64,000 nt of DNA from Chitinibacter sp. FCG-7 (GCF_040047665.1 NZ_CP157355.1:124001-188000); one strand, 5' to 3'. Counted from the first letter of the stretch, positions 8,865-20,728 are shown. Numbers and translations: made by a program. The notes: generated by a model not told the origin, from the sequence alone.

Positions 8865-9308
8865 TCAAACTTCGCGCTGGGCACACATCAAATCGGCTTC
8901 ACAAGCCAATTCATCTCCGACATAGGCCTTTGCCGAATACTTCCAGATGCCACGTTTTGACGCTGTAATTTCAGCCGTCAAAATTAGCTGGTCACCTGGA
9001 ACAACTTGCCGCTTGAATCGGGCATTATCAATTCCGGCATAGAACAAAATAGTATTTTTTGATGGTGGTGGATTAATACTCTTAAACGTTAGTACACCAG
9101 CCGCCTGTGCCAAAGCCTCCAGAATCAATACGCCGGGCATCACAGGGTAGCCGGGGAAATGCCCCTGAAAAAATGGCTCATTCATTGATACATTCTTGAT
9201 TGCCTTTACTGATTTTCCAGCTTCCAACTCAAGTACGCGGTCAACCAACAGGAATGGATAGCGATGTGGTAAATGCTCCATAATTTCTACAATTTCAATT
9301 GGTGTCAC
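8865..9308 (-). CDS. fabZ: 3-hydroxyacyl-ACP dehydratase FabZ
   Basis: 147 residues starting at GTG 9308, supported by a GGGAGA site 7 bases upstream. The start lies inside the last codons of lpxD (14-base overlap). The hot-dog fold is marked by [15 protein letters not shown], the catalytic [20 protein letters not shown] and a conserved [12 protein letters not shown] strand. It dehydrates 3-hydroxyacyl-ACP in fatty acid elongation. That reaction competes with LpxA/LpxD for the same substrates, which explains its place between lpxD and lpxA. Confidence 0.97.
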   Translation of the reverse strand: MTPIEIVEIMEHLPHRYPFLLVDRVLELEAGKSVKAIKNVSMNEPFFQGHFPGYPVMPGVLILEALAQAAGVLTFKSINPPPSKNTILFYAGIDNARFKRQVVPGDQLILTAEITASKRGIWKYSAKAYVGDELACEADLMCAQREV

Positions 9309-10350
9309 AACTTTCTCCCTGTTCTATCTGTTGTTCGATACATTTTTCTAGGTATTTAATGCGCTTAGCTAATTGATCCAGTTTTCGCAAATGAACCATA
9401 TTTTTAAGCCAAGTATTATGCGGCACTATTGGTACTCCGGATGCATAAACACCACTTTCTTCAATCGAAGATGGCACTGCACTGGCAGCAAGCAAGGTCA
9501 CTCTATCAGTGATCGAGAGATGCCCACCAATCAACACTCCGCCGCCAATCAAGCAATTTTCACCAATTGCTGCAGAGCCCGCAATCCCCGTGCAAGCAGC
9601 AATCGCAGTGTGCCTGCCCACTTTCACATTGTGCGCAATTTGAATCTGGTTATCCAAACGAACACCTGATTCAATAACCGTATCGTCCAGAGCGCCACGA
9701 TCAATTGTGGTGTTTGCTCCAATTTCAACGCAATCACCAATAATAACGCGGCCAATTTGCGGAATTCGCTCCCAGTGGTCACCTGCCCAAGCGTTGCCAA
9801 AACCATCAGAACCGATCACTGCACCTGCATGAATCACGCAGTTTTGCCCAATCTCTGACTCTGAATAAATCACCACATTGGGCATAATAATCGAATGCGC
9901 ACCTATTATTGATTCGCGCCCAACAAACACACCCGCTTTGAGTTGCACGCCATCAGCAATCCGTACACTCTCCTCAATCACAACATGAGGACCGATCTCT
10001 ACATCTTGGCCAAGGACGACAGACTCGGCAATCACCGCGCTGGCATGGATTGAGCCATTTGACTTGGGAAGAGGATGAAATAAATTCGAAACTCGGGCAA
10101 AAACCAAGGCTGGGTCATTACAAACCAGATACGACTTTGTGTCAGGTAATCCATCTGCGCATTTAACAATTACGGCAGAGCACGAGCTCTCAAGCAAGCT
10201 ACTGGCCAACTTTGCATTGGCGAGATAACAAATATCACCCACATGCGCCGATTTCAATGATGAAACATCATGAATCAGCTGATTTTCACCGACCAAAACG
10301 GCAGAGAACTGTTCTGCCAACTCAAGTAAGCTGATTTTTTTCCCTGACAT
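9295..10350 (-). CDS. lpxD: UDP-3-O-(3-hydroxyacyl)glucosamine N-acyltransferase
   Basis: 351 residues. The N-terminal uridine-binding domain (about 1-100) is followed by a long hexapeptide-repeat beta helix (about 105-315) with the conserved [21 protein letters not shown] segment and [16 protein letters not shown]-terminal helix ends the chain ([20 protein letters not shown]). It adds the N-linked 3-hydroxyacyl chain in lipid A synthesis, the third step. The ATG overlaps the skp stop (TAATG) and the end overlaps fabZ. Confidence 0.97.
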   Translation of the reverse strand: MSGKKISLLELAEQFSAVLVGENQLIHDVSSLKSAHVGDICYLANAKLASSLLESSCSAVIVKCADGLPDTKSYLVCNDPALVFARVSNLFHPLPKSNGSIHASAVIAESVVLGQDVEIGPHVVIEESVRIADGVQLKAGVFVGRESIIGAHSIIMPNVVIYSESEIGQNCVIHAGAVIGSDGFGNAWAGDHWERIPQIGRVIIGDCVEIGANTTIDRGALDDTVIESGVRLDNQIQIAHNVKVGRHTAIAACTGIAGSAAIGENCLIGGGVLIGGHLSITDRVTLLAASAVPSSIEESGVYASGVPIVPHNTWLKNMVHLRKLDQLAKRIKYLEKCIEQQIEQGESCDTN

Positions 10351-10841
10351 TATTTATCCACCAGCTGACGCAACACCTTATCGGTAATATCCAATTTAGG
10401 ATTTCGATAAACCGCATCTTGCAAAATGACGTCGAATTTTTCCTGTTCTGCAATATTGCGAATAGCAATATTCACGCGGTCCTGCAGTCCTGATAATTCT
10501 TCATTTCTTCTGGAGTTCAAATCTTCATTAATTTCACGCTGAATTCGTTGAAAATCTTGATTGAGTTTTAATAGCTCACGTTCTTTTGACCTGCGCTCGC
10601 CTTCAGAAAGAGAGCCTTTATCAAGCAATTGCTGCAAAGCTTTGCCTTGCACAGAAACTCGCTGCAACTCAATGCGACGAGGCTCGAACTCCTTTTCCAG
10701 TTTCTTTGATGCACGAACTGCGGGGGCCGCTTCACGCAAAATCCGCTGTGTATCCACAAAACCGATACGAGTATCTGCCAAAGCGACTTGTGACAAGCCA
10801 AATGAAACCATTAACGCAAAAAAAAGACGTTGGATACTCAT
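10350..10841 (-). CDS. skp: OmpH/Skp-family periplasmic chaperone
   Basis: 163 residues with a signal peptide (about 1-22, ending SQVALA). The mature part starts with [20 protein letters not shown], the typical Skp N-terminal strand and helix. A long charged coiled coil follows (about 45-125), then a C-terminal [22 protein letters not shown] segment. It holds unfolded outer-membrane proteins in the periplasm and delivers them to BamA, whose gene lies immediately upstream (14-base gap). Confidence 0.93.
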   Translation of the reverse strand: MSIQRLFFALMVSFGLSQVALADTRIGFVDTQRILREAAPAVRASKKLEKEFEPRRIELQRVSVQGKALQQLLDKGSLSEGERRSKERELLKLNQDFQRIQREINEDLNSRRNEELSGLQDRVNIAIRNIAEQEKFDVILQDAVYRNPKLDITDKVLRQLVDK

Positions 10842-10855
10842 TAGGTTTTCCCGTA

Positions 10856-13147
10856 TTAAAATACTTGGCCAAGTTGGAATTGAATACTTTGAGTTTTATC
10901 GCCCTGCTTCGAGTTAAAGGGCTTGACCCAGATAATTTTCAATGGCCCAACAGGAGAAATCCAAGTAAAACCAAAACCGGCAGAATACCGTAGCGAATTT
11001 ATTTCGATATTTTCACCCTTGCCCCAAATATTACCTACATCCGCAAACATACTTAGACGCATTGATTTATCGTCTTTTACTCCTGGGATTGGAGAATATA
11101 ACTCAAAATTATTGACAAATCGAACCACGCCACCAATAGCATCACCGTTTTCATCTTTAGGCCCCAAGGAACCGGACTTATAGCCACGCACAGAGCTCAC
11201 ACCACCGGCAAAATAATTTTTATAGAACGGCAACTCATCACCCGCGTAACCATCGCCGTAACCCATTTCTACATTCCAGGCAAAGGTAATTGGCGATTTC
11301 TCGCGGAAAGAGTAAAAAAACTGACTCTGTGCAGACAATTTGTAGAAAGTCACATCAGATGGAGGAACAGCAACTTCGGCACTTAGGCGTTTGTACCAAC
11401 CTTTTGTTGGAAACATTGCAGAGTCGCGATCATCTGCAGACCAATTAGCTGTTAGCGTGTAAGTATCTGATACATCACCGTACTTCGCGACATGATCCTT
11501 CACATAAGTTGGTGAGCCGGTATTTGTAATCAGCTTCAAATTTTCGTAATTAAGTCCTAAGCCAATCGTGTTGTAATCACTAGTTGGCATCCCAAAATTG
11601 AAACTTAGGCCTTTTGATTCCGTAGAATAATCACCTAGCTCCAACTCACTGGGATCTGTTTTTCTCATGTAAAGACTCCAGCCAAATGAAACACCATCTG
11701 TTGTCGCATATGGATTATTCATTGACAAAGCATATGTCTTTGATGCCGAACTATTATTCAATTCAGCCGAGAAGCGTTTACCTGTACCCAAGAAGTTGGA
11801 CTGAGAAATCGAAGCCTGAAACAGTGCGCCTTCACTTTGGCCATAACCAACACCAAAATTGAAATTACCTGTTTTCTGTTCGATGACCGATACATTCATA
11901 TCCACCTGATCAATTGCATCGGCTACGATTGGTGTTTCAATATTCACTTCAGAGAAGTAGCCCAATTGCTGCAAGCGTTGCTTGGAACGTTTAATTTTTG
12001 ACAAATCGTACTCGGCAGACTCCATCTGCCTCAATTCGCGCCGAATCACTTCATCACGCGTCAAACTGTTACCAACAATATTAATCCGCCGAACATTAGT
12101 TTTTTTGCCTGGATCAACCATAAAATTAATTGAAACTAAGCTACCATTTTCATCAACTTCAGGCACCGGGTTGATGTTCGCAAATGCATAGCCCTGCTCA
12201 CCTAATAGATTAGACATTGCCGCTGCTGTTTTGTTTATTTCTTCGCGTGAATACACATCACCCGATTTGACACTAGCAAGCGCCAACAACTGATCTTTAT
12301 ATTCTGGGAGGGCTGTAATAACATCAACAGCACCTACTTTGTACAAACTACCTTCACGCATATTGATGCTGAGGTATATCTCACTTTTATCTTCAGACAA
12401 CGCCACGCTGGTTGATTCAATCACAAACTTGATATATCCGTTATCCAGATAAAGTGACTTGATAGACTCAAGATCAGCCGCAAATTTCTGTTTTGAATAT
12501 TGATCCGATTTGGTATACCAAGTCATCCAATTACTGGTACTGGCGCTCATAGCATCGAGTAGATCCGCATCGCTGTAAACGGTATTCCCTACAAAATTGA
12601 TGCCTTTGATTTGCGCCACTTCACCTTCAGAAATATCAATCTGCAAACCAACACGATTACGATCGAGCTTGGTGACCGTTGCTTTGACATCAACCGAATA
12701 GCGTCCGCGGGAGTAATACTGCTGTTTTAATTCATTCACAGCAGAATCGAGCACTGCCTGTTGGAAAATCTGGCTTTCTGCCAAATTTTGTGATTTGAGC
12801 GCAGCTTTGACCTGATCTTTATCGATCAATTTCGCGCCATTGACATTGATCTGTGCAACCGTAGGTCTTTCGTCCACAGTCACAACAATCACATCCTGAT
12901 CAGCTTCAATCCGCACATCGTCAAAAAAGCCAGTCGCAAACAGATTGCGGATTGCAGTACTGGCTTTTGCCTGATCAAACGGCTCACCTACTTTAACACC
13001 CAGATAATTGAAAACCGTACCGGCATCGGTACGCTGCAAACCTTCGACGCGAATATCACGCACGGTGAATGAATCAAAAGCCAAAGCATTGATGCTCAGA
13101 CTTGCAAGTGCTGCGCTGAGCAGCAGGTACATAGGCTTAAATTTCAT
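10856..13147 (-). CDS. bamA: Outer membrane protein assembly factor BamA
   Basis: 763 residues. The signal peptide (about 1-23) ends at NALA and FDSFTVRDIRVEGLQRT starts POTRA 1. Five POTRA domains fill about 24-420. The C-terminal Omp85 barrel carries the conserved VRGY loop motif (SSVRGYKSGSLGP) and ends in phenylalanine (QFQLGQVF), as expected for an outer-membrane protein signal. It inserts beta-barrel proteins into the outer membrane. Gene order rseP-bamA-skp-lpxD is the conserved proteobacterial arrangement. Confidence 0.98.
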   Translation of the reverse strand: MKFKPMYLLLSAALASLSINALAFDSFTVRDIRVEGLQRTDAGTVFNYLGVKVGEPFDQAKASTAIRNLFATGFFDDVRIEADQDVIVVTVDERPTVAQINVNGAKLIDKDQVKAALKSQNLAESQIFQQAVLDSAVNELKQQYYSRGRYSVDVKATVTKLDRNRVGLQIDISEGEVAQIKGINFVGNTVYSDADLLDAMSASTSNWMTWYTKSDQYSKQKFAADLESIKSLYLDNGYIKFVIESTSVALSEDKSEIYLSINMREGSLYKVGAVDVITALPEYKDQLLALASVKSGDVYSREEINKTAAAMSNLLGEQGYAFANINPVPEVDENGSLVSINFMVDPGKKTNVRRINIVGNSLTRDEVIRRELRQMESAEYDLSKIKRSKQRLQQLGYFSEVNIETPIVADAIDQVDMNVSVIEQKTGNFNFGVGYGQSEGALFQASISQSNFLGTGKRFSAELNNSSASKTYALSMNNPYATTDGVSFGWSLYMRKTDPSELELGDYSTESKGLSFNFGMPTSDYNTIGLGLNYENLKLITNTGSPTYVKDHVAKYGDVSDTYTLTANWSADDRDSAMFPTKGWYKRLSAEVAVPPSDVTFYKLSAQSQFFYSFREKSPITFAWNVEMGYGDGYAGDELPFYKNYFAGGVSSVRGYKSGSLGPKDENGDAIGGVVRFVNNFELYSPIPGVKDDKSMRLSMFADVGNIWGKGENIEINSLRYSAGFGFTWISPVGPLKIIWVKPFNSKQGDKTQSIQFQLGQVF

Positions 13148-13174
13148 TTTTATCGGCTGTTTAAAGTTGAGTGA

Positions 13175-14497
13175 TTAGCCCAGAAGAAGGCGACTGGTAT
13201 CGTTATATAAAGCCAGCGCCATCAACATGAGCAAAAGAGAAAGGCCAATTTTCTGTAACCATTCCGTTACGAAATCGGGCACGATTCTACCTGTGACCAG
13301 TTCGTAGCTATGATACAGCAAATGACCGCCATCCAGAATCGGTACTGGTAACAGGTTCAGCACGCCAAGGCTGATACTGATTAATGCGAGAAACTGCACA
13401 TACGTCATCCAGCCCATTGCAGCGCTTTGACCGGCATAGTCAGCGATGCCAATTGGGCCACTAACCTGCTTGGGCGAAAGCACGCCGGTCAGCATTTTGC
13501 CGAACATCCGTAATGTCATTAGCGACATTTGATAGGTTTTCATCACCCCCATCTGGATTGCTGCAAGCGGGTCGAGCTTGATCGTCATGACTTGCTGTTG
13601 GCTTTGAGCAATTCCCAAACGGGCGACCTGCTGCCCATTTATCGCTTCAAATACAGGTGTTGCATGCAGCGTAAGTACTTCAACCCCACGTTTAACCGTC
13701 AATTCCAGCTGACGCCCTGGCGATGTCATAGCCCAACGCTGAACATCCTGCCATGTATTTACCGCTTGCTGATTAATCGAAACGATTTCGTCACCAACCC
13801 GAAGGCCTGCTTGCCGGGCGGGGCTATTTTCCTGAACGACACCAATCACATTCAAACTGGAAAATGGGGAAATACCCACCCTAGCCAGCATCTGCTGGTC
13901 GAACTGTTCGGATTTGAGCTCACCCAGTGGCAATTGACCATGGTGGATAGAGCCATCCTGTTTTTGCAATACAAAAGGCACTAATGTCTCGCCCGCCTGC
14001 GCAAGTAACTCCAGCTGCAGCTGGTCCCAACTCTCAACTGCAGTATTGGCAACCGATAAAACCCGGTCACCCACCTCAAAACCTGATCTGGCAGCCATAC
14101 TCTGCGCTTGCACACTGGCAATCTGCGGCTTCAGCGTTGGCACGCCAGCGCCATAGCACAGCGCAAATGCCATAACGGCAAAGATGAAATTGGCCAATGG
14201 CCCCGCAAACACGATGGCTATTTTTTTAAGCGGATGTTGCCGATTAAAAGCGCGCTGACGTTCACTCGCCGTCAACGTCTGCTCGTTTTCATCCAGCATC
14301 CGAACATAACCACCCAGTGGAATCATGGCGATCTGCCAGGTAGTTTCACCGCGCTGCCATTGAAAAACTGGCTTGCCAAAGCCAATCGAGAAGGTCAATA
14401 CCCCCACCCCGCATTGCCTTGCAACCCAATAATGACCATATTCATGGACAAATACCAGCAAGGATATTGCAAAAACAAAGGCCAGCAGCGTTAGCAT
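13175..14497 (-). CDS. rseP: Site-2 intramembrane protease RseP
   Basis: 440 residues from ATG 14497 ([22 protein letters not shown]), with a GAGAA site upstream; the ATG is embedded in the last codons of dxr (ATGCTAA). The zinc motif HEYGH lies in the first transmembrane helix. Two PDZ-like domains follow (about 115-290). The second active-site motif [12 protein letters not shown] lies in the C-terminal membrane part. In the known family it cleaves anti-sigma factor RseA in the envelope stress pathway and remnant signal peptides. The neighbours bamA and skp are typical sigma-E-type targets. Confidence 0.96.
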   Translation of the reverse strand: MLTLLAFVFAISLLVFVHEYGHYWVARQCGVGVLTFSIGFGKPVFQWQRGETTWQIAMIPLGGYVRMLDENEQTLTASERQRAFNRQHPLKKIAIVFAGPLANFIFAVMAFALCYGAGVPTLKPQIASVQAQSMAARSGFEVGDRVLSVANTAVESWDQLQLELLAQAGETLVPFVLQKQDGSIHHGQLPLGELKSEQFDQQMLARVGISPFSSLNVIGVVQENSPARQAGLRVGDEIVSINQQAVNTWQDVQRWAMTSPGRQLELTVKRGVEVLTLHATPVFEAINGQQVARLGIAQSQQQVMTIKLDPLAAIQMGVMKTYQMSLMTLRMFGKMLTGVLSPKQVSGPIGIADYAGQSAAMGWMTYVQFLALISISLGVLNLLPVPILDGGHLLYHSYELVTGRIVPDFVTEWLQKIGLSLLLMLMALALYNDTSRLLLG

Positions 14498-15711
14498 GCG
14501 ATTGCAGTTCTCCACTTGGCCACCAAGGCCTGCGCATGGGTGCGCGCCTGATGATCGGCGGCGAGCAATTCATCTAGGCTGCCCGATGCAAGCCCTGCTT
14601 TGGCCATCAGTGTTGATTCGATCAATTGCGGAATCTGGGTAAAACGGATTTGCTCGGCAAGAAATGCGGCCACAGCCACTTCATTGGCAGCATTCAAAAT
14701 CGCAGGCGCAGCGCCGCCTTCACGAATTGCCGCATAAGCCAGACCCAAACAAGGGAAACGCTGATGATCAGGCGCTTCAAAATCAAGGCGGGCAATGGCA
14801 AATAGATCAAGAAGCTTCACTCCCGCGCTGATACGTTCCGGATACGCTAGACCATATGCAATCGGCGTGCGCATATCAGGCGACCCCAGCTGGGCCATCA
14901 CCGAACCATCGCAATACTGCACCATCGAGTGAATTACACTTTGCGGGTGCACAACGACATCAATCCGATCAATCGGCGCATTAAACAGCCAGTGCGCTTC
15001 AATGACCTCCAGCCCTTTATTCATCAAGCTGGCTGAATCCACCGAGATTTTTTTGCCCATGGACCAATTGGGGTGTTTGATCGCCTGTGCAGGCGTAATT
15101 TGCTCAAGTTGCGCCAGTGTATGCGAGCGGAACGGGCCACCTGATGCGGTCAGCAACAGCTTCTCGATGCCTGCCTCGACAAAACTACTGCCATACGGTT
15201 GCTCACGAAAGCCAATTGGCAAGGACTGATAAATAGCATTGTGCTCACTATCAATTGGCAATAGCTGTGCACCAGACTGACTTACCACATCCATAAAAAT
15301 CTGGCCGGCCAATACCAAGGTTTCTTTGTTGGCGAGGAGCACCCGCTTACCAGCCTGAGCCGCCGCCAAGGTAGCTGGCATACCGGCCGCCCCTACAATT
15401 GACGCCATCACCGTATCCACTTCCGGCGCAATCGCGATATCAATCAGCGCTTGCTCACCCACCTGCACTTCAATATCTAGCGCCAGCGCTTGAAGGCCAT
15501 CACGCACTTGCTTGGCGCGTACCTCATCAAGAACCACGATGATTTTGGGCTGAAACTGCTGGCCTATCTCAAGCAATTTATCGATCTGGCTAGCACCAGA
15601 AACAGCAAAGACCGAATACAGCTCAGGGTGTTGTGCCACCACATCCAGCGTGCTCTGGCCAATACTACCCGTCGCACCCAGGATGGTAATTATTCTTTTC
15701 GTTTGAGGCAT
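14491..15711 (-). CDS. dxr: 1-deoxy-D-xylulose 5-phosphate reductoisomerase
   Basis: 406 residues. The N-terminal NADPH site is [40 protein letters not shown] and [18 protein letters not shown] carry the metal and substrate residues. It converts DXP to MEP, the committed step of the non-mevalonate isoprenoid pathway. This feeds the undecaprenyl chain made by UppS two genes upstream. The end overlaps the rseP start by 7 bases. Confidence 0.98.
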   Translation of the reverse strand: MPQTKRIITILGATGSIGQSTLDVVAQHPELYSVFAVSGASQIDKLLEIGQQFQPKIIVVLDEVRAKQVRDGLQALALDIEVQVGEQALIDIAIAPEVDTVMASIVGAAGMPATLAAAQAGKRVLLANKETLVLAGQIFMDVVSQSGAQLLPIDSEHNAIYQSLPIGFREQPYGSSFVEAGIEKLLLTASGGPFRSHTLAQLEQITPAQAIKHPNWSMGKKISVDSASLMNKGLEVIEAHWLFNAPIDRIDVVVHPQSVIHSMVQYCDGSVMAQLGSPDMRTPIAYGLAYPERISAGVKLLDLFAIARLDFEAPDHQRFPCLGLAYAAIREGGAAPAILNAANEVAVAAFLAEQIRFTQIPQLIESTLMAKAGLASGSLDELLAADHQARTHAQALVAKWRTAIAC

Positions 15712-15741
15712 GGCCTAATTTCTCACACAGTGAAGCCAAAG

Positions 15742-16557
15742 CTAGATTAGTTGCGACAAATAAATCACCGCACTGACAGGCAAGATGGCCAGCAAGCTAT
15801 CAATACGATCCAGCACTCCGCCATGGCCAGGCAAGAGATTGCTACTGTCTTTGAGATTGACCTGGCGCTTGAACAAGGATTCCAGCAAATCGCCCATCAC
15901 ACTTACAGCAGTCAGCAGCAGCGCAATCAGCAGCCATAAAACAGCTTGCGCCACCGGACTAGGGAACACCTCGCCCAACAAAGCAAAAGGCTTGGGCAGC
16001 AGCTGGATATAAATGATAACTGCCAGTGTGCCACCATACACGCCTTCCCAGCTTTTTCCCGGGCTAATGGTTGGAGCCAACTTATTCTTGCCAAACGTCT
16101 TGCCGGAAAAATACGCAAATGTGTCAGCAACCCACGCCACCATCATCACGGCCAGCAAAGTTGTACCATCGGGATGAAGCACCACCATGGCAAGCGCAGC
16201 AGGCACCAGAATCGCCAATCCCAACAATGCATTCATATTGCCAGCACGACTCAACACCCATTTTTGCTTGAGCCAGAGCGGCACCATCAGCACCCAAAAG
16301 AGCGCAGAAACAAGCAACAAGGCAATTTTGCTCTCAAGCGGTAGACCGTACCAGCTTAGCAAAAAGACCGATGGCACCAAGACTGGGTAGACTTTGGCCA
16401 GCCAACCGGACATTGAAGCAAGACGCTGCCATTCCCAGGCGGCAAAACCTAGCAAGCTTGCACAGAACAATATCCATAAATTCTTGGGCAGGAAAAACAG
16501 AGCAGCCAGTACAACCGGCAGCAAAACACAGGCGGTAATAATTCGGGTTTTTAGCAT
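15742..16557 (-). CDS. cdsA: Phosphatidate cytidylyltransferase
   Basis: 271 residues with about eight hydrophobic membrane segments. The CDP-diglyceride synthetase signature lies near the C-terminus (LLPGHGGVLDRIDSLLA), preceded by SVMGDLLESLFKR. It makes CDP-diacylglycerol from phosphatidic acid and CTP, the precursor of all phospholipids. Its ATG overlaps the end of uppS by 7 bases, indicating translational coupling. Confidence 0.96.
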   Translation of the reverse strand: MLKTRIITACVLLPVVLAALFFLPKNLWILFCASLLGFAAWEWQRLASMSGWLAKVYPVLVPSVFLLSWYGLPLESKIALLLVSALFWVLMVPLWLKQKWVLSRAGNMNALLGLAILVPAALAMVVLHPDGTTLLAVMMVAWVADTFAYFSGKTFGKNKLAPTISPGKSWEGVYGGTLAVIIYIQLLPKPFALLGEVFPSPVAQAVLWLLIALLLTAVSVMGDLLESLFKRQVNLKDSSNLLPGHGGVLDRIDSLLAILPVSAVIYLSQLI

Positions 16558-17315
16558 GAGGAATCGCTCAGTTGCTCGCTAATGCGGCCAAATCGTCTCT
16601 CACGCTGCTGAAACCACGCAATCGATTGGTGCAATTGTTCGCGACCAAACTCTGGCCACGCCAAATCGGTGAAGTAAAGCTCGGTGTATGCTAGCTGCCA
16701 GAGCAAGAAGTTGCTAATCCTTTGCTCCCCACCCGTGCGGATAAACAGATCAGGATCAGGCGCGTACGCCATCGAGAGATAAGGCTGCAAATCCGTCTCG
16801 GCAAAACCGGCCAACAGGTCAGGCTGGTCACGCAGCATAGCCTGCGTTGCCTGCATAATATCCCAGTGCCCGCCATAATCAGCAGCAATCGTCAGACATA
16901 AGCCCGTATTATTGGCCGTTTTTTGCTCGGCAAGCTCAATCAATTGCACCAATTGCGCAGAAAACTGGTCACGTCGGCCAATAATCTTCAGCCGGATATT
17001 ATTGCGCTGCATGCGCTCGATCTCACTATCGAGTACTTGCAGAAACAGCCCCATCAGAAATGAAACTTCATCGGCGGGGCGTCGCCAGTTTTCGCTCGAA
17101 AAAGCAAAGACCGTTAAATAAGCCACCTGCAGCTCATCACACGCCCGAATCACATCACGCAGTGCATCTACACCCTTTTTGTGACCATAGATACGGGGCA
17201 TCATCCGTTTTTTGGCCCAGCGGCCATTGCCATCCATGATGACGGCAATGTGCTGCGGAATTTTACCCTGGGTTAGATCGATTTCCTGCTCGCTGACGCG
17301 ATTAAACAAAGCCAC
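16551..17315 (-). CDS. uppS: Isoprenyl (undecaprenyl diphosphate) transferase
   Basis: 254 residues. The cis-prenyltransferase motif HIAVIMDGNGRWAKKR holds the catalytic Asp. It is followed by YLTVFAFSSENWRRP and the C-terminal PDLFIRTGGEQRISNFLLWQ. It builds C55 undecaprenyl diphosphate from farnesyl and isopentenyl diphosphates for peptidoglycan and O-antigen lipid carriers. It starts 17 bases after frr, the usual proteobacterial order frr-uppS-cdsA-dxr. Confidence 0.97.
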   Translation of the reverse strand: MALFNRVSEQEIDLTQGKIPQHIAVIMDGNGRWAKKRMMPRIYGHKKGVDALRDVIRACDELQVAYLTVFAFSSENWRRPADEVSFLMGLFLQVLDSEIERMQRNNIRLKIIGRRDQFSAQLVQLIELAEQKTANNTGLCLTIAADYGGHWDIMQATQAMLRDQPDLLAGFAETDLQPYLSMAYAPDPDLFIRTGGEQRISNFLLWQLAYTELYFTDLAWPEFGREQLHQSIAWFQQRERRFGRISEQLSDSSC

Positions 17316-17332
17316 GCTCTACCGCCTTTCAA

Positions 17333-17890
17333 TTAAACCGTCAGCAACTCTTTTTCTTTCTCGGCCAATTGGCGATCCAGTTCGGCGATGTATTTATCGG
17401 TCAGTTTCTGAATATCATCCTGACCACGACGCTCATCATCTTCAGAGATTTCTTTATCTTTCAGTGCACGTTTGAGCTGATCATTCGCATCGCGGCGCAC
17501 ATTACGCACGGCAACGCGCGCATCTTCTGTTTCGCCACGCACTACCTTGATCAAATCTTTACGACGCTCTTCAGTCAGCATAGGCATCGGCACACGGATC
17601 AAATCGCCTTGCGCAGCCGGGTTCAAACCCAGATCACAATCGCGAATAGCTTTTTCAACTTTACCCACCATGTTTTTTTCGTACGGTTGCGCGCCAATCG
17701 TGCGTGAGTCAATCAGCGTAATATTGGCAACCTGATTCACAGGCACCATGCTACCGTAGTACTCAACCTGCACATGATCGAGCAGGCCCGTATGCGCCCG
17801 GCCTGTACGAATTTTTGCCAAGTCAGTTTTTAACTTCTCGGCGGTTTTCACCATCTTTTCTTCAGTTGCTTTTTTGATATCCGCAATCAT
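17333..17890 (-). CDS. frr: Ribosome recycling factor
   Basis: 185 residues from ATG 17890 ([19 protein letters not shown]), the family's usual length; an upstream in-frame start would add an unconserved 9 residues. The [10 protein letters not shown] segment, a central beta domain and the C-terminal helix are all present. It splits post-termination ribosomes together with EF-G. A terminator-like hairpin lies between pyrH and this gene, so frr-uppS may partly depend on readthrough or on its own promoter. Confidence 0.97.
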   Translation of the reverse strand: MIADIKKATEEKMVKTAEKLKTDLAKIRTGRAHTGLLDHVQVEYYGSMVPVNQVANITLIDSRTIGAQPYEKNMVGKVEKAIRDCDLGLNPAAQGDLIRVPMPMLTEERRKDLIKVVRGETEDARVAVRNVRRDANDQLKRALKDKEISEDDERRGQDDIQKLTDKYIAELDRQLAEKEKELLTV

Positions 17891-17945
17891 TTGATAACCT
17901 CTACAACACTTCGGCAATAAAGACGTCTGCTCAATAGCATTCGCA

Positions 17946-17975
17946 ATAAAAAACAGGCGGGATTATACCCGCCCG
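17946..17975 (-). terminator. Intrinsic terminator after pyrH
   Basis: On the minus strand GGCGGG and CCCGCC form a 6-bp stem around a TATAAT loop, followed by TGTTTTTT. The stem lies at 17956-17961 and 17968-17973, with the A-run (plus strand) at 17948-17953. It sits between the pyrH stop and the frr start and would limit readthrough into frr-uppS. The loop also matches a -10 hexamer, which may be chance. Confidence 0.6.
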
Positions 17976-18013
17976 TCGAGATGATTTCGAAAAATCTTGA
18001 GTTCGATACAATC

Positions 18014-18742
<729 letters not shown>

Positions 18743-18805
18743 TTATTAAGTTTACCCGGGCGTGCTTGTGACGTACTCGTAAAACGCGGCGCGCATAGTC
18801 GTAGA

Positions 18806-18831
18806 AACGCCGCGCTTTAAGGCGCGGCGTT
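18806..18831. other. GC-rich hairpin between tsf and pyrH
   Basis: AACGCCGCGC (18806-18815) pairs perfectly with GCGCGGCGTT (18822-18831) around a 6-base TTTAAG loop. A related AACGCGGCGCGC stretch lies just before it. There is no T-run, so it is more likely an mRNA-stabilising or REP-like hairpin than a terminator. Confidence 0.5.
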
Positions 18832-18875
18832 CACAAGCAATCTGCGCGACGCTTATTTAAGTCTGATTTATAGAC

Positions 18876-19760
18876 TTAAAGCTGCGCTGCTGCAGCAACT
18901 TCAGCTGCGTAATCAACTACTTTCTTCTCAATGCCTTCGCCTACGGTAAACATAGTGAATGCATTGATAGAGGCAGCTTTTGATTTAACCAGTTGCTCGA
19001 TGGTTTGCTTGCCATCTTCGGCTTTGATGAACACTTGATTCAGCAAAGTCACTTCTTTCAGGAACTTGTTAACAGTACCTTCGGCGATTTTGTCCAGCAT
19101 GTCGCCAGATTTGCCCGCTTCTTTCGCGCGCTCGATGGCAACGCGGCGCTCGGTTTCAACCAGCTCAGCGTCAACACCTGAAGCATCCAGTGCTTTTGGC
19201 TTGCTTGCGGCAATGTGCATCGCCAAGTCACGGCCCAGTTGCTCGTCGCCACCCGTTACATCAACCAGTACGCCGATTTTCGCGCCGTGCAGGTAAGCAG
19301 CCAATTGGCCAGCAGTTTCGTAACGCACGAAACGGCGCAAAGTCATGTTCTCGCCCAATTTAGCGATAATCGCGTTACGAGCTTCTTCAACGGTTTCGCC
19401 AGAGTCAGTCTTAACCGCACCCAGAGCAGCCACGTCAGCAGGATTGCCCACCACAACGGCTTTCGCACATGCTTTTGCAAATGCAGCAAAGTTTTCATCC
19501 TTACCAACGAAGTCGGTTTCGCAGTTCACTTCGATCAGCGCACCAACTTTCTTGTCATCAGTAATAAATGCAACCACAGTACCTTCGGCAGCAGTACGGC
19601 CAGCCATTTTAGAGGCTTTATTGCCTGATTTGATACGCAGTACTTCTTCAGCTTTTTTGATGTCGCCATCAGCTTCAACCAGTGCTTTTTTGCACTCCAT
19701 CATGCCAAGGCCGGTCAGTTCGCGCAGCTCGGCAACCATTTTTGCAGTAATTGCAGCCAT
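18876..19760 (-). CDS. tsf: Elongation factor Ts
   Basis: 294 residues. The UBA-like N-terminal domain is followed by the EF-Ts signature [30 protein letters not shown] and a C-terminal coiled-coil region with [10 protein letters not shown] follow. It exchanges GDP on EF-Tu. It is preceded by an attenuator-like terminator after rpsB. Confidence 0.98.
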   Translation of the reverse strand: MAAITAKMVAELRELTGLGMMECKKALVEADGDIKKAEEVLRIKSGNKASKMAGRTAAEGTVVAFITDDKKVGALIEVNCETDFVGKDENFAAFAKACAKAVVVGNPADVAALGAVKTDSGETVEEARNAIIAKLGENMTLRRFVRYETAGQLAAYLHGAKIGVLVDVTGGDEQLGRDLAMHIAASKPKALDASGVDAELVETERRVAIERAKEAGKSGDMLDKIAEGTVNKFLKEVTLLNQVFIKAEDGKQTIEQLVKSKAASINAFTMFTVGEGIEKKVVDYAAEVAAAAQL

Positions 19761-19806
19761 GAAATTCTCCCGAATATAAGACTTCAGTTTATTGGGTCAA
19801 TGTTAC

Positions 19807-19832
19807 AAAAAAGGGGCTAAACGCCCCTTTTT
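19807..19832. terminator. Symmetrical terminator/attenuator between rpsB and tsf
   Basis: GGGGC (19813-19817) and GCCCC (19823-19827) form a 5-bp core, extended by flanking A- and T-runs (19807-19812 and 19828-19832). The runs make the element work on either strand. It sits in the rpsB-tsf gap, where a partial terminator that reduces tsf relative to rpsB is known in other bacteria. Operation here as an attenuator is inference. Confidence 0.75.
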
Positions 19833-19857
19833 AAATTGTGCTACTTCAGTACCCGGA

Positions 19858-20583
19858 TTACTCGGCAGCAGCTTCGCTAACTGCAGCAACCAAAGCCTGA
19901 GTTGCCTGGTTACGGCCTTCCAGTACCGCATCAGCTACTGCACGAGCGTACAGGCGGATTGCGCGAGAAGAGTCGTCGTTACCAGGGATAACGTAGTCAA
20001 TGCCTTCTGGATTGTTGTTGGTATCAACAACACCAATGACAGGGATACCGAGCTTGCGAGCTTCAACGATCGTACCAGCTTGGTAACCAGTGTCGATTAC
20101 GAAAATCGCATCTGGCAGGCCGCCCATCTCGTTGATACCGCCCAATGAACGCTCGAGTTTTTCAACTTCACGTTTCATGTCCAGCAATTCTTTCTTGCCG
20201 TAGCCAGTACCTTCAGCATTTTCCAACACAGCTTTCATGTCGTTCATGCGTTTGATCGATTGCTTAACTGTTTTGTAGTTAGTCAGCATACCACCCAACC
20301 AGCGGTGATCAACGAATGGTGAATTTGCGCGAGTAGCTTCTTCAGCGATGATTTCGCGAGCAGCGCGTTTTGTACCTACGAACAATACGTTGCCTTTGTT
20401 TGCAGACAATTGACGCACGAATTTCAGTGCATCTTCAAACATTGGCAGTGTTTTTTCGAGGTTGATAATGTGAATCTTGTTGCGAGCGCCGAAAATGAAC
20501 TTGCCCATTTTCGGGTTCCAGTAACGGGTTTGGTGGCCGAAGTGTACGCCGGCTTCCAGCATATCGCGCATGCTAACAGACAT
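19858..20583 (-). CDS. rpsB: 30S ribosomal protein S2
   Basis: 241 residues from ATG 20583 ([20 protein letters not shown]) with a GGAGA site. The upstream in-frame extension is not part of the protein. The S2 signature [20 protein letters not shown] and the C-terminal [24 protein letters not shown] are present. It heads the rpsB-tsf-pyrH unit behind a good sigma-70 promoter and a leader of about 110 bases. Confidence 0.98.
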   Translation of the reverse strand: MSVSMRDMLEAGVHFGHQTRYWNPKMGKFIFGARNKIHIINLEKTLPMFEDALKFVRQLSANKGNVLFVGTKRAAREIIAEEATRANSPFVDHRWLGGMLTNYKTVKQSIKRMNDMKAVLENAEGTGYGKKELLDMKREVEKLERSLGGINEMGGLPDAIFVIDTGYQAGTIVEARKLGIPVIGVVDTNNNPEGIDYVIPGNDDSSRAIRLYARAVADAVLEGRNQATQALVAAVSEAAAE

Positions 20584-20698
20584 TGATTTCTCCAAAGTCT
20601 CAGGGGTTAAGGTCTTCCGCCCGTAGGAACTAATCAAAGCACCCTTGAGATACGGACGGGAAAATTACTGCACAAACCATTTGCACAGCTAGTCGGCG

Positions 20699-20728
20699 AT
20701 TATAACCGCGAAAACCCGGAAAACTCAA
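20699..20728 (-). promoter_or_regulatory. Sigma-70 promoter of rpsB
   Basis: On the minus strand TTGAGT (20723-20728) and a perfect TATAAT (20699-20704) are separated by 18 bases. It lies about 115 bases upstream of the rpsB ATG, leaving a leader that could carry S2 autoregulation as known in other bacteria. That regulation is not shown by the sequence. Confidence 0.7.
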
